From Planktophila turicensis (GTDB lineage: Bacteria; Actinomycetota; Actinomycetes; Nanopelagicales; Nanopelagicaceae), in assembly GCA_965234405.1 (NCBI GenBank), contig OZ248346.1: a stretch of 64,000 bases of DNA, one strand, 5' to 3'. This document shows, one piece after another, positions 18,135 to 25,752 of the stretch (the first letter of the stretch is position 1; every line of letters starts with the position of its first letter). The translations under genes and the position numbers were made by a program. Below the pieces are notes generated by a model. The model was not told the origin of the DNA. It searched no databases and worked only from the letters and a program-made list of their open reading frames with translations.

Positions 18135-18152
18135 GGTTGAATCGTTTCAACC
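18135..18152. promoter_or_regulatory. LacI-family operator of the rhamnoside ABC operon
   Basis: GGTTGAATCGTTTCAACC is an 18-bp palindrome with 8 of 9 pairs matched and a central CG, typical of LacI-family operators. It starts about 9 bp after the inferred -10 of the leftward promoter, so bound repressor would block initiation or elongation. Its core TGAATCGTTTCA is identical in the rhaM upstream region. Confidence 0.85.
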
Positions 18153-18161
18153 TTGGTGCGG

Positions 18162-18191
18162 AATTTAGCGGTGGTGTGACCTAACCGTCAA
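18162..18191 (-). promoter_or_regulatory. Promoter of the rhamnoside ABC operon
   Basis: On the minus strand TTGACG (18191-18186), an 18-bp spacer and TAAATT (18167-18162) form a sigma-70-like promoter pointing toward the binding-protein gene. Predicted start is near 18155, at the edge of the operator. Confidence 0.6.
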
Positions 18192-18249
18192 TGGATTTCA
18201 GAAAAAGCTTGATAACGGTTTCATTACGTTTTTACGCGTAAAACTCCCC

Positions 18250-18279
18250 TTGATTATTGAACAATTCAACCCGTACGCT
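18250..18279 (+). promoter_or_regulatory. Promoter with embedded LacI-type operator upstream of lldD
   Basis: TTGATT (18250-18255), an 18-bp spacer and TACGCT (18274-18279) form a possible rightward promoter. The palindrome TTGAACAATTCAA (18257-18269) lies inside the spacer and shares the TTGAA...TTCAA arms of the other operators, though its centre differs. A weaker candidate, TGATAACGGTTTCA, lies at 18210-18223. Nothing else is apparent between the binding-protein and lldD genes. Confidence 0.45.
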
Positions 18280-18396
18280 GAGCACCGTTACTTACAGGTA
18301 TTTTTCGATCTCCCTCAAAGGTTCGATTTGTACCAAAGGAACGTTTTTTATTAAATGGATTCAATTCCACTGAGCGTAATTAAGGGCGGTTCTCGC

Positions 18397-19626
18397 GTGG
18401 CCAAGAATGTTAAGCGTCAGTTCCCGAAGCCTTCTGAGCTCGCTCCCCTTCTGCAATTCTCACTTCCTACCTTGCGCCGCAAGAAGCGCCGCCTCGAACA
18501 GGCTTACACAATTTGGGACCTACGAGATATCGCAAAGAGAAGAACACCAAAGGGCCCATTTGATTACACCGATGGATCCGCTGAAAGCGAAGTAAGTCTC
18601 GAGCGCGCACGCCAGGCTTACCGCGACCTCGAATTTATTCCGAGCATCCTTAAAGATGTATCCACCGCTGACTTAACTCGAACAGCACTTGGTGAATCAT
18701 TCTCTATGCCTGTCGGTATTGCACCTACTGGCTTTACCCGCATGATGCAGTCTCAAGGTGAGATTGCTGGCGCACGCGCTGCTGAAAAATTTGGAATTCC
18801 ATTTACGCTTTCAACTTTAGGCACAACAACTATTGAAGATGTGGTTGCTTCAGCTCCTGACGGGCGCAACTGGTTCCAGTTATATATGTGGAAAGACCGC
18901 GAAGGCAGCATGGCTCTGGTTGAACGAGCAAAGCGCGCTGGCGTTAAGAACCTGATGCTTACAGTGGACGTCCCTGCTGCAGGTCAGCGCATTCGAGATT
19001 ATCGAAATGGATTGACTGTTCCACCACGTCTTACCGCTGGCACAGTTATTAATGCACTCCCTAGACCAGCTTGGTGGATTAACTTCTTAACCACACCTTC
19101 CATTGAATTTGCATCTATGAAGAATTGGGAAGGCACAGTCGGCGAACTCCTTGATTACATGTTCGACCCAACAATGACTTGGGAAGACCTCAAGTGGATT
19201 CGTGAACAATGGGATGGAACCCTGACGGTAAAGGGAATTCAGAACCTTGAAGATGCAAAGATGGCAGCGAAGTTAGGCGCCGATGCAATCTTGCTTTCAA
19301 ACCATGGTGGTCGTCAGCTCGATCGCGCACCGATTATGTTGCACTTGCTTTCAGATATTAAGAAGGAATTTAAGAAGGATTACGAGATTCATATTGATAC
19401 CGGGATCATGCACGGAGCAGATGTTCTTGCTGCGGTGGCTCTTGGTGCCCAATTCACCTACGTCGGAAGAGCATATTTATATGGGCTCATGGCAGGTGGC
19501 CAAGATGGCGTCGAGCGAGCGCTAGAAATTATGCGCACTCAGATGGTTCGTAATATGAAGTTGCTCGGGGTTAATTCACTCGATGAGTTAACACCTAAGC
19601 ATGTTCGCTTCTTAAATCGTCATTAA
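18397..19626 (+). CDS. lldD: FMN-dependent L-lactate dehydrogenase (LldD2-like)
   Basis: A 409-residue alpha-hydroxy-acid dehydrogenase that oxidises L-lactate to pyruvate and passes electrons to the quinone pool. Family hallmarks are PVGIAPTGFTRMM, the FMN-binding FQLYMWKDR, the catalytic His/Arg of SNHGGRQLDRAP, the Lys in LTVKGIQ, and GRAYLYGLMAGG. It closely matches M. tuberculosis LldD2 as I recall it. I chose GTG 18397 because MAKNVKRQFPKPSELAPLLQF aligns with the family N-terminus and AAGGG lies 10 nt upstream; an ATG at 18355 would add 14 residues. The enzyme would complete rhamnose breakdown by consuming L-lactate formed from L-lactaldehyde. Confidence 0.93.
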   Translation: MAKNVKRQFPKPSELAPLLQFSLPTLRRKKRRLEQAYTIWDLRDIAKRRTPKGPFDYTDGSAESEVSLERARQAYRDLEFIPSILKDVSTADLTRTALGESFSMPVGIAPTGFTRMMQSQGEIAGARAAEKFGIPFTLSTLGTTTIEDVVASAPDGRNWFQLYMWKDREGSMALVERAKRAGVKNLMLTVDVPAAGQRIRDYRNGLTVPPRLTAGTVINALPRPAWWINFLTTPSIEFASMKNWEGTVGELLDYMFDPTMTWEDLKWIREQWDGTLTVKGIQNLEDAKMAAKLGADAILLSNHGGRQLDRAPIMLHLLSDIKKEFKKDYEIHIDTGIMHGADVLAAVALGAQFTYVGRAYLYGLMAGGQDGVERALEIMRTQMVRNMKLLGVNSLDELTPKHVRFLNRH

Positions 19627-20625
19627 TCAGCGCTTACCGGTAGATGCGCGTTCAACCAATTGAGGTTGGAAACGAATCTGTTGGTGTTCATGGTTTTCGC
19701 CATCTTCACATTCATTGAGTAACAAATCTGCGGCTGTTACACCCATTTGGTATGAAGGCTGCGCGATAGATGAGAGTGGAACTGCTGCCGATGGAGCAAA
19801 TTCAATGTTGTCATAGCCGAGTACGGAGACTTGTTCCGGAATTCGCACCTTACTTGCAAGAAGTGCACGCATGACGCCAAGAGCTAACAGATCGTTTGCG
19901 CAGAAAATGGCGGTCGGCATAACGCCCAATTCAAGAATTTTCTTTGCTGCTTCTTCACCCTTGGCCGCATTCATGAGTGGCACACGAATTGTTTCTATCT
20001 TCGCACCAGCAACCTTCGCTGCTTTTGTAACACCCGCACCACGATCAGCAACCTGAGGAATACTTTCAGGTCCGCAGACCCACGCAATGTTTTTATGACC
20101 AAGCCCGGCAAGATATTCAATTGCTATCTGACCACCATGTACGTCATCTACTGAAACCGAGCACTGCTTACGCCCCTTAATTTCACGATCCAGGAGCGTG
20201 ACAGCAATTCCTCGTTCGCGCATCACCTCAAGTCGGTCAGACTTCATATCAGCGGGAGTAATGAGCACCCCACGTACCTGCTGTTGAATGAGAACATTGA
20301 CGTAGCGATCTTCCTTAGTCGCAGACTCATCTGAATTACAGAGAAAGACTGCGTAATCGCGCTTGCTGGCGGCATCTTCAACACCACGGGCAACTTCGGT
20401 AAAGAATGGGTTCGCTACATCAGGCACGATCAGCCCCAGAGTTCTGCTCTGGCCTGAACGTAGATGGCGAGCAAAGCCATTAGGAACGAATCCCAGCTCT
20501 TTGATTGTGGCTTGTACACGGGCCAGCGTTTCAGGGGCTACGACTTCAGGGCGGTTGAGAACATTTGAGACCGTTCCAACGGAGACTTTGGCAGCCTTGG
20601 CTACATCTCGAAGGCTGACGCTCAT
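19627..20625 (-). CDS. LacI-family regulator, probable rhamnose regulator
   Basis: A 332-residue repressor. The N-terminal helix-turn-helix (LRDVAKAAKVSVGTVSNVLNRPEVV) and hinge (FARHLRSGQSRTLGLIVPD) are classic LacI, and the remainder is a periplasmic-binding-protein-like effector domain. It is encoded between the two rhamnose operons, with its stop abutting that of lldD. It is the obvious candidate to bind the TGAATCGTTTCA operators. The inducer is probably rhamnose or a rhamnose intermediate. LacI-type rhamnose regulators are known in other bacteria. Confidence 0.93.
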   Translation of the reverse strand: MSVSLRDVAKAAKVSVGTVSNVLNRPEVVAPETLARVQATIKELGFVPNGFARHLRSGQSRTLGLIVPDVANPFFTEVARGVEDAASKRDYAVFLCNSDESATKEDRYVNVLIQQQVRGVLITPADMKSDRLEVMRERGIAVTLLDREIKGRKQCSVSVDDVHGGQIAIEYLAGLGHKNIAWVCGPESIPQVADRGAGVTKAAKVAGAKIETIRVPLMNAAKGEEAAKKILELGVMPTAIFCANDLLALGVMRALLASKVRIPEQVSVLGYDNIEFAPSAAVPLSSIAQPSYQMGVTAADLLLNECEDGENHEHQQIRFQPQLVERASTGKR

Positions 20626-20648
20626 GGGGCGTGAGTCTGCCCTTGCAA

Positions 20649-20662
20649 TTGAACCGTGTCAA
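20649..20662. promoter_or_regulatory. Possible autoregulatory operator upstream of the LacI gene
   Basis: TTGAACCGTGTCAA keeps the outer TTGA/TCAA arms and central CG of the other operators but has two mismatched pairs. It begins 24 bp upstream of the regulator start codon, a reasonable place for weak autoregulation. Confidence 0.4.
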
Positions 20663-20704
20663 TAAATTCAAGGCCATCTTGACCCAATTGTTATCGGATG
20701 AGGG

Positions 20705-20733
20705 TTGACTCACGCTTATTTCCCTCTTAACGT
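20705..20733 (+). promoter_or_regulatory. Promoter of the rhaMI-EW-B operon
   Basis: TTGACT (20705-20710), a 17-bp spacer and TAACGT (20728-20733) form a good sigma-70-type promoter. The predicted start near 20740 is immediately upstream of the operator. Confidence 0.65.
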
Positions 20734-20744
20734 CTGCCTATTGA

Positions 20745-20762
20745 ATATGAATCGTTTCAACT
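20745..20762. promoter_or_regulatory. LacI-family operator of the rhaM operon
   Basis: ATATGAATCGTTTCAACT shares the 14-base run TGAATCGTTTCAAC with the operator of the ABC operon. It begins 11 bp after the -10 hexamer, almost the same spacing as in the other operon (9 bp), which supports control by one regulator. Confidence 0.85.
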
Positions 20763-20778
20763 GCGAAGGGATGTATTG

Positions 20779-21102
20779 ATGGAGCGCGTTGGATTTCGAC
20801 TCAAGCTTCGCAAGGAGAAGCTTGATGAGTATGTCCTGCACCATCAGAACGTCTGGCCCGAGATGCTCGCAGCTCTCTCTGAAACGGGTTGGCATAACTA
20901 CTCGCTCTTCTTAGATCGCAGTGATGCAACCTTGATTGGTTACTTCGAGACTCCTGATCTTCAGAAGGCGCTCGATGGAATGGCTGAAAAAGATGTCAAT
21001 GAACGTTGGCAAGCATTTATGGCTGATTACTTCGAAGCACTCGATGGTCGCAGACCTGACGAAGGTTTCCTGAAGCTCGAAAACATTTTCTACCTCAAAT
21101 AA
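20779..21102 (+). CDS. rhaM: L-rhamnose mutarotase
   Basis: A 107-residue RhaM/YiiL-type protein that interconverts the alpha and beta anomers of L-rhamnose for the isomerase. Family features include the N-terminal GFRLKLRKEKLDEY, the HHQNVWPEM segment with its active-site His, WHNYSLFLD, LIGYFE and the C-terminal LENIFYL. The ATG at 20779 has GAAGGG (20765-20770) 8 nt upstream; an in-frame TTG at 20776 is less likely. First gene of the rightward rhamnose operon. Confidence 0.96.
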   Translation: MERVGFRLKLRKEKLDEYVLHHQNVWPEMLAALSETGWHNYSLFLDRSDATLIGYFETPDLQKALDGMAEKDVNERWQAFMADYFEALDGRRPDEGFLKLENIFYLK

Positions 21103-21120
21103 AAAGAATGGATACCGACA

Positions 21121-22287
21121 ATGGCAAGCACTAATGAAGTAAAAGCTGTTCTCAATCGCTTAGGTGTTGAGACTCCTTCATGGGCCTACGGCAACTCCGG
21201 GACGCGCTTTAAGGTCTTCGGTCAGCCAGGCGTGCCGCGCGATCCATACGAGAAGGTCGCAGACGCTGCGCAAGTACATAAGTACACCGGCGCTGCGCCA
21301 ACTGTCGCTCTTCACATTCCGTGGGACAAAGTTGCTGATTACAAAGACTTTGCGGTTCATGCGCAAGGCCTTGGAGTAAAGCTCGGCACAATCAATTCAA
21401 ATACTTTTCAGGATGATCAGTACATTCTTGGTTCTGTCTGCGCGCCAGATCCAAAGGTTCGCGCAAATGCCGTTGCCCACTTGCTCGACTGCATCGACAT
21501 CATGGACCAAGTTAACGTTCAGGATCTCAAGCTCTGGTTTGCAGATGGAACAAACTATCCAGGACAAGACAACATCGCAGATCGTCAGAACCGTTTAGCA
21601 GAGTCACTTGAAAAGGTTTATGCACGTCTTGGCGCTAACCAACGCATGTTGCTCGAATACAAATTCTTTGAGCCAGCTTTCTATCACACTGATGTTCCTG
21701 ACTGGGGAACTTCACTTTTGCATTGCATGGCGCTCGGACCAAAGGCGATGGTTGTTGTAGATACAGGCCACCATGCACCGGGAACAAATATTGAATTCAT
21801 CGTCGCTGGTTTGCTGCGCGCAAAGCGACTTGGTGCTTTCGACTTTAACTCACGTTTCTATGCAGATGATGACCTTATTGTTGGTGCTGCAGACCCATTC
21901 CAGCTCTTCCGCATCATGCATGAAGTAAATATCAATGGTGGTTTTGATGTTGGAACACCTGTTTCTTACGTCCTCGATCAATGCCACAACATTGAAGCGA
22001 AGATCCCTGGTCAAATCCGTTCCATCATGAACGTACAAGAAGCTGTCGCTAAAGCAGTTCTTGTTGATCAAGATGCACTTAAGAAGGCGCAGCTTGCCGG
22101 TGATGTACTAGCTGGACATGAAGTTTTGATGGATGCATACAACACCGATGTTCGCGGACTTCTTCGCGAATGGCGCAGCGATAAAGGTATTGATCCAGAA
22201 CCAATGAAGGCATATGCAGCGAGCGGTTACGCCGCAAAGATTGCTGCAGATCGCGTCGGCGGTAATCAAGCAGGTTGGGGAGCTTAA
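21121..22287 (+). CDS. rhaI: L-rhamnose isomerase
   Basis: A 388-residue TIM-barrel sugar isomerase of the RhaI (Pseudomonas stutzeri) type, distinct from E. coli RhaA, converting L-rhamnose to L-rhamnulose with divalent metal. Visible family segments are LHIPWDKV, LKLWFADGTNYPGQD, LLEYKFFEPAFYHTDVPDWG, VVDTGHHAPGTNIEF and FDFNSRFYADDDL, which carry the metal-binding Glu, Asp and His residues. It lies 18 bp after rhaM. Confidence 0.95.
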   Translation: MASTNEVKAVLNRLGVETPSWAYGNSGTRFKVFGQPGVPRDPYEKVADAAQVHKYTGAAPTVALHIPWDKVADYKDFAVHAQGLGVKLGTINSNTFQDDQYILGSVCAPDPKVRANAVAHLLDCIDIMDQVNVQDLKLWFADGTNYPGQDNIADRQNRLAESLEKVYARLGANQRMLLEYKFFEPAFYHTDVPDWGTSLLHCMALGPKAMVVVDTGHHAPGTNIEFIVAGLLRAKRLGAFDFNSRFYADDDLIVGAADPFQLFRIMHEVNINGGFDVGTPVSYVLDQCHNIEAKIPGQIRSIMNVQEAVAKAVLVDQDALKKAQLAGDVLAGHEVLMDAYNTDVRGLLREWRSDKGIDPEPMKAYAASGYAAKIAADRVGGNQAGWGA

Positions 22288-22291
22288 GTTA

Positions 22292-24328
22292 ATGTCGAAT
22301 AAAACTATCGAAGAGTTATTGGGTCGATCGAACCGTCTCGGGAGTAATCCGAAGTTCACCAACTATGCAGGTGGAAATACCTCTGCCAAAGGCGAAGCTA
22401 AAGATCCATCAACTGGACAAGATGTGGAAGTTCTCTATGTAAAAGGTTCCGGCGGTGATTTAGGCACACTTAAGGAATCAGGGCTTGCTGGTCTCTATCT
22501 CGATCGCATGCGCGCTTTGGTTAACGTCTATCGCGGCGTGGAACATGAAGATGAAATGGTTGCACTCTTTGATTACTGCACATTTGGTCGCGGTGGAGCT
22601 GCACCAAGTATCGATACTGCGATGCATGGACTGGTTAACGTTGCTCATGTCGATCACTTACATCCAGATTCCATCATTGCACTAGCTACAGCGGCAGATG
22701 GACCTGCGCTCACTAAAGAATGTTTTGGAGATGAAATTCTCTGGGTTGATTGGCGCCGTCCTGGTTTCCAACTCGGTCTGGATATTGCAAAAATGGCTCA
22801 AGAGAATCCGAATGCTAAGGGCGCTGTCCTTGGTGGACATGGCTTAACAACCTGGGCAGAGACTTCTGCTGAATGTGAAAAGCGTTCCATCGAAGCAATT
22901 GAAAAGGCCGAAAAGTTCTTAGCTGTAAAGGGAAAGAGGGATCCTTTTGGGGCCCTCGTAAAAGAATGGGCTCCGCTTTCCCCTGAAGCGCGCAAAGCAA
23001 AGGCGGCACTTCTTGCACCGGCACTACGTGGAATCGCATCCATGGATGCACCAATGCTCGGAAGCTTCAGTGATACCGATGTGGTTCTCGATTTCATTTC
23101 TCACTCAGAACTCACTCGCCTTGCAGCCCTAGGTACTTCATGTCCAGATCACTTCCTGCGTACAAAGATTTCACCGATGGTTCTTGATACACCTGCAGAT
23201 GCATCTGTTGAAGATGTAATCGCACGCGCTCATGAGCTTCACGAGAAGTACCGTGAAACTTACGCGGCGTACTACAAGAAGTATGCAAAGCCTGAAAGCC
23301 CTGCCATGCGTGGTGCAGATCCACTCATCATCTTGGTTCCGGGCGTCGGAATGTTTAGCTACGGAAAAGATAAGCAGACTTCACGCGTTGCAGGTGAGTT
23401 CTATATCAACGCGATCAACGTGATGCGCGGTGCTGAATCGGTTTCTACCTACAAGCCAATCGCTGAATCTGAAAAGTTCAATATTGAGTACTGGGAACTT
23501 GAAGAAGCAAAGCTCCGTCGTATGCCAAAGCCAAAGCCATTGGCTGGTCGTATCGCTATCGTCACCGGCGGTGGCTCAGGTATCGGTAAGGCAACTTCAC
23601 TTCGCTTAGCTGCCGAGGGTGCATGTGTTGTGATTGCAGATCGTGATCTCGAAGCGGCATCTGCAGTTGCTGCTGAAATTGGCGGGCCTGATAAGGCAAT
23701 TGCCGTCAAGGTTGATGTCACTGATGAAGAAGCAATTATTGCAACTGTTCATGCATCATCTCTTGCATTTGGTGGAGTAGATCTTGTTGTAAATAATGCA
23801 GGTCTTTCGCTCAGTAAAGCGCTCGTTGATACAACTGTTGCTGACTGGGATCTTCAACATGATGTCATGGCACGTGGTTCATTCTTAATGTCGCGCGAAT
23901 CAGCAAAGGCGATGATTGCTCAGAAGATGGGTGGCGACATCGTCTACATCTCATCCAAGAATTCAATCTTTGCAGGGCCTAACAACATCGCATATGGCGC
24001 AACAAAGGCCGATCAAGCACATCAGGTGCGCCTACTTGCTGCTGAACTCGGCGCACATCAGATTCGCGTTAATGGCGTAAATCCCGATGGCGTAGTGCGT
24101 GGCTCAGGAATCTTCTCATCTGGTTGGGGTGCTAATCGCGCTGCAGTTTATGGAGTAGATGAAGAGAAGTTGGGCGAGTACTACGCACAACGTTCAATCT
24201 TGAAGCGCGAAGTATTGCCAGATCACATTGCTGCAGCGGTATTTGTTCTCTGTTCATCTGATCTTGTACTAACAACTGGTTTACATATTCCAGTCGACAG
24301 TGGAGTAGCTGCCGCATTTATGCGATAG
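22292..24328 (+). CDS. rhaEW: Bifunctional rhamnulose-1-phosphate aldolase / lactaldehyde dehydrogenase
   Basis: A 678-residue fusion. The N-terminal half (about 1-420) is a class II aldolase with GGNTSAKG, the metal-binding histidines of HLHPDSII and GGHGL; it splits L-rhamnulose-1-phosphate into DHAP and L-lactaldehyde. The C-terminal about 260 residues are a short-chain dehydrogenase with TGGGSGIG, NNAG and YGATK, expected to oxidise L-lactaldehyde to L-lactate with NAD. Such RhaEW fusions are known from Bacillus, Chloroflexus, actinobacteria and alphaproteobacteria. I chose ATG 22292; the frame opens at 22214 inside rhaI but those 26 extra residues are not aldolase-like. It lies 4 bp after rhaI. 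Confidence 0.95.
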   Translation: MSNKTIEELLGRSNRLGSNPKFTNYAGGNTSAKGEAKDPSTGQDVEVLYVKGSGGDLGTLKESGLAGLYLDRMRALVNVYRGVEHEDEMVALFDYCTFGRGGAAPSIDTAMHGLVNVAHVDHLHPDSIIALATAADGPALTKECFGDEILWVDWRRPGFQLGLDIAKMAQENPNAKGAVLGGHGLTTWAETSAECEKRSIEAIEKAEKFLAVKGKRDPFGALVKEWAPLSPEARKAKAALLAPALRGIASMDAPMLGSFSDTDVVLDFISHSELTRLAALGTSCPDHFLRTKISPMVLDTPADASVEDVIARAHELHEKYRETYAAYYKKYAKPESPAMRGADPLIILVPGVGMFSYGKDKQTSRVAGEFYINAINVMRGAESVSTYKPIAESEKFNIEYWELEEAKLRRMPKPKPLAGRIAIVTGGGSGIGKATSLRLAAEGACVVIADRDLEAASAVAAEIGGPDKAIAVKVDVTDEEAIIATVHASSLAFGGVDLVVNNAGLSLSKALVDTTVADWDLQHDVMARGSFLMSRESAKAMIAQKMGGDIVYISSKNSIFAGPNNIAYGATKADQAHQVRLLAAELGAHQIRVNGVNPDGVVRGSGIFSSGWGANRAAVYGVDEEKLGEYYAQRSILKREVLPDHIAAAVFVLCSSDLVLTTGLHIPVDSGVAAAFMR

Positions 24329-24334
24329 AACTTT

Positions 24335-25735
24335 ATGTTTGAATTTCTTGCTGTCGATCTTGGTGCAACGAGTGGTCGAGTCGCTATAGGACGGGTAAAT
24401 AGCGGCTCGATCTCACTCGATGTGGTCCACCGTTTTCTACATGAAGTGATTCCGCAAGAAGATGGTTCGCTCTTATGGGATTGGGATTTAATCCTCACTG
24501 AAGTTCTTTCAGGTCTGCGCGAGGCTGTAAAACAATCAGATCCAATTAGTTTGGCTGTGGACTCATGGGCCGTTGATTACGGCTTTATCAGCCCCACACA
24601 CCAGTATCTGCCTCCAGTTCATGCCTACCGTGATCCCCGTAATGAGATTGCTTATCAAGAGTTGACGCAGAAAATTGGCAAAGAGCGCATTTACTCAACA
24701 ACCGGAATTCAATTCCTTCCTTTCAATACGATTTATCAGCTTTATGCAGCGAGAGAACTTCCGGAATACAAAAAAGCTGCGAAGTTCTTGATGCTTCCCG
24801 ATCTGATCAATTTTCTCTTCACCCAAAAACTTTCAACAGAAGTAACTAACGCATCGAGCACGCAAGCTCTTAATACGCGCACTCGTGAATGGGATCGTGA
24901 GTTGATTCAACTTGCCGGTGTTCGCGAAGATCTCTTCACGGAATTACATGAGCCAGGAACCTTGATAGGTGTAGTCAGAGGTTTTGATGAGCTTGATGGA
25001 ATTAATGTTGTGGCTACCGCTTCACATGACACTGCCGCAGCAATTGCAGGCGTTCCCTTCGGAAATCGACTTACAGAGGCGTATATATCAAGTGGCACTT
25101 GGTCGCTCGTCGGCGTCGAACTCGATGCACCAGTACTAACCCCTGAAGCTTTTGCAGCGAATGTAACCAACGAACTTGGTGCAGATGGAACGGTACGCGC
25201 ACTTAAGAACGTCACTGGAATGTGGTTGCTTGAAGAGTGTCGTCGATCTTGGCACGAAGAAGGGCGTGACTATGAGATGCCTGTACTGCTCAAGGCTGCA
25301 TCCGATGCAAAGTCATTTACAACCCTGATTGACCCTAACGATCCGCTCTTCGCGCCTCCTGGAGGTATGCCAGAGCGCATCCACGCCTACTGTGTCGTAC
25401 GAGGTCTTACTCCACCAGAAAGTGATGGCGAGTACGCAATCTGCATTCTTAACAGTCTGGCCCACGCCTATAAGAAGACCTTGGCTGAAATTTCAGCTGT
25501 CACGGGTCGAAAGATTGAACTCATCCATATTTTGGGAGGCGGTTCACAAAATGATCTCCTTAATCAATTAACGGCAGATATCTGCGGAATTACCGTAAAG
25601 ACCGGACCAGTAGAGGCGACTCTCTTTGGAAATATCGCTGTCCAGGCCATCTCTGCAGGAGTTGTTGCCAATCTGACCGAAGCCCGCGCACTTATTGAAA
25701 AATCCTTTACTTCAAAGGTATTTCAGCCCGCTTAA
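24335..25735 (+). CDS. rhaB: Rhamnulokinase
   Basis: A 466-residue FGGY-family kinase that phosphorylates L-rhamnulose at O1 with ATP. The phosphate-binding start FLAVDLGATSGRV, the catalytic Asp in VDSWAVDYGFI, SHDTAAAIAGVPF, SSGTWSLVG and the nucleotide-binding ILGGGSQNDLLNQLTAD are all present. It lies 6 bp after rhaEW and is the last rhamnose operon gene; the next gene appears to have its own promoter. Confidence 0.96.
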   Translation: MFEFLAVDLGATSGRVAIGRVNSGSISLDVVHRFLHEVIPQEDGSLLWDWDLILTEVLSGLREAVKQSDPISLAVDSWAVDYGFISPTHQYLPPVHAYRDPRNEIAYQELTQKIGKERIYSTTGIQFLPFNTIYQLYAARELPEYKKAAKFLMLPDLINFLFTQKLSTEVTNASSTQALNTRTREWDRELIQLAGVREDLFTELHEPGTLIGVVRGFDELDGINVVATASHDTAAAIAGVPFGNRLTEAYISSGTWSLVGVELDAPVLTPEAFAANVTNELGADGTVRALKNVTGMWLLEECRRSWHEEGRDYEMPVLLKAASDAKSFTTLIDPNDPLFAPPGGMPERIHAYCVVRGLTPPESDGEYAICILNSLAHAYKKTLAEISAVTGRKIELIHILGGGSQNDLLNQLTADICGITVKTGPVEATLFGNIAVQAISAGVVANLTEARALIEKSFTSKVFQPA

Positions 25736-25739
25736 CGAT

Positions 25740-25745
25740 TACCCT
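25740..25745 (+). promoter_or_regulatory. -10 element of leaderless Fe-S reductase gene
   Basis: TACCCT fits TANNNT and ends 7 nt before the ATG at 25753. It indicates that the Fe-S gene can be transcribed separately from rhaB, only 17 bp upstream. Confidence 0.55.
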
Positions 25746-25752
25746 AGCGTTT

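Noticed and set aside
18210..18223. TGATAACGGTTTCA as a further LacI operator
   Set aside because: Only five of seven pairs match and the arms differ from the other sites; kept only as a weak candidate in the lldD promoter entry.
22214..22291. Earlier start for the aldolase-dehydrogenase fusion
   Set aside because: It lies inside rhaI out of frame; the translated residues are not aldolase-like and ATG 22292 gives the expected N-terminus.
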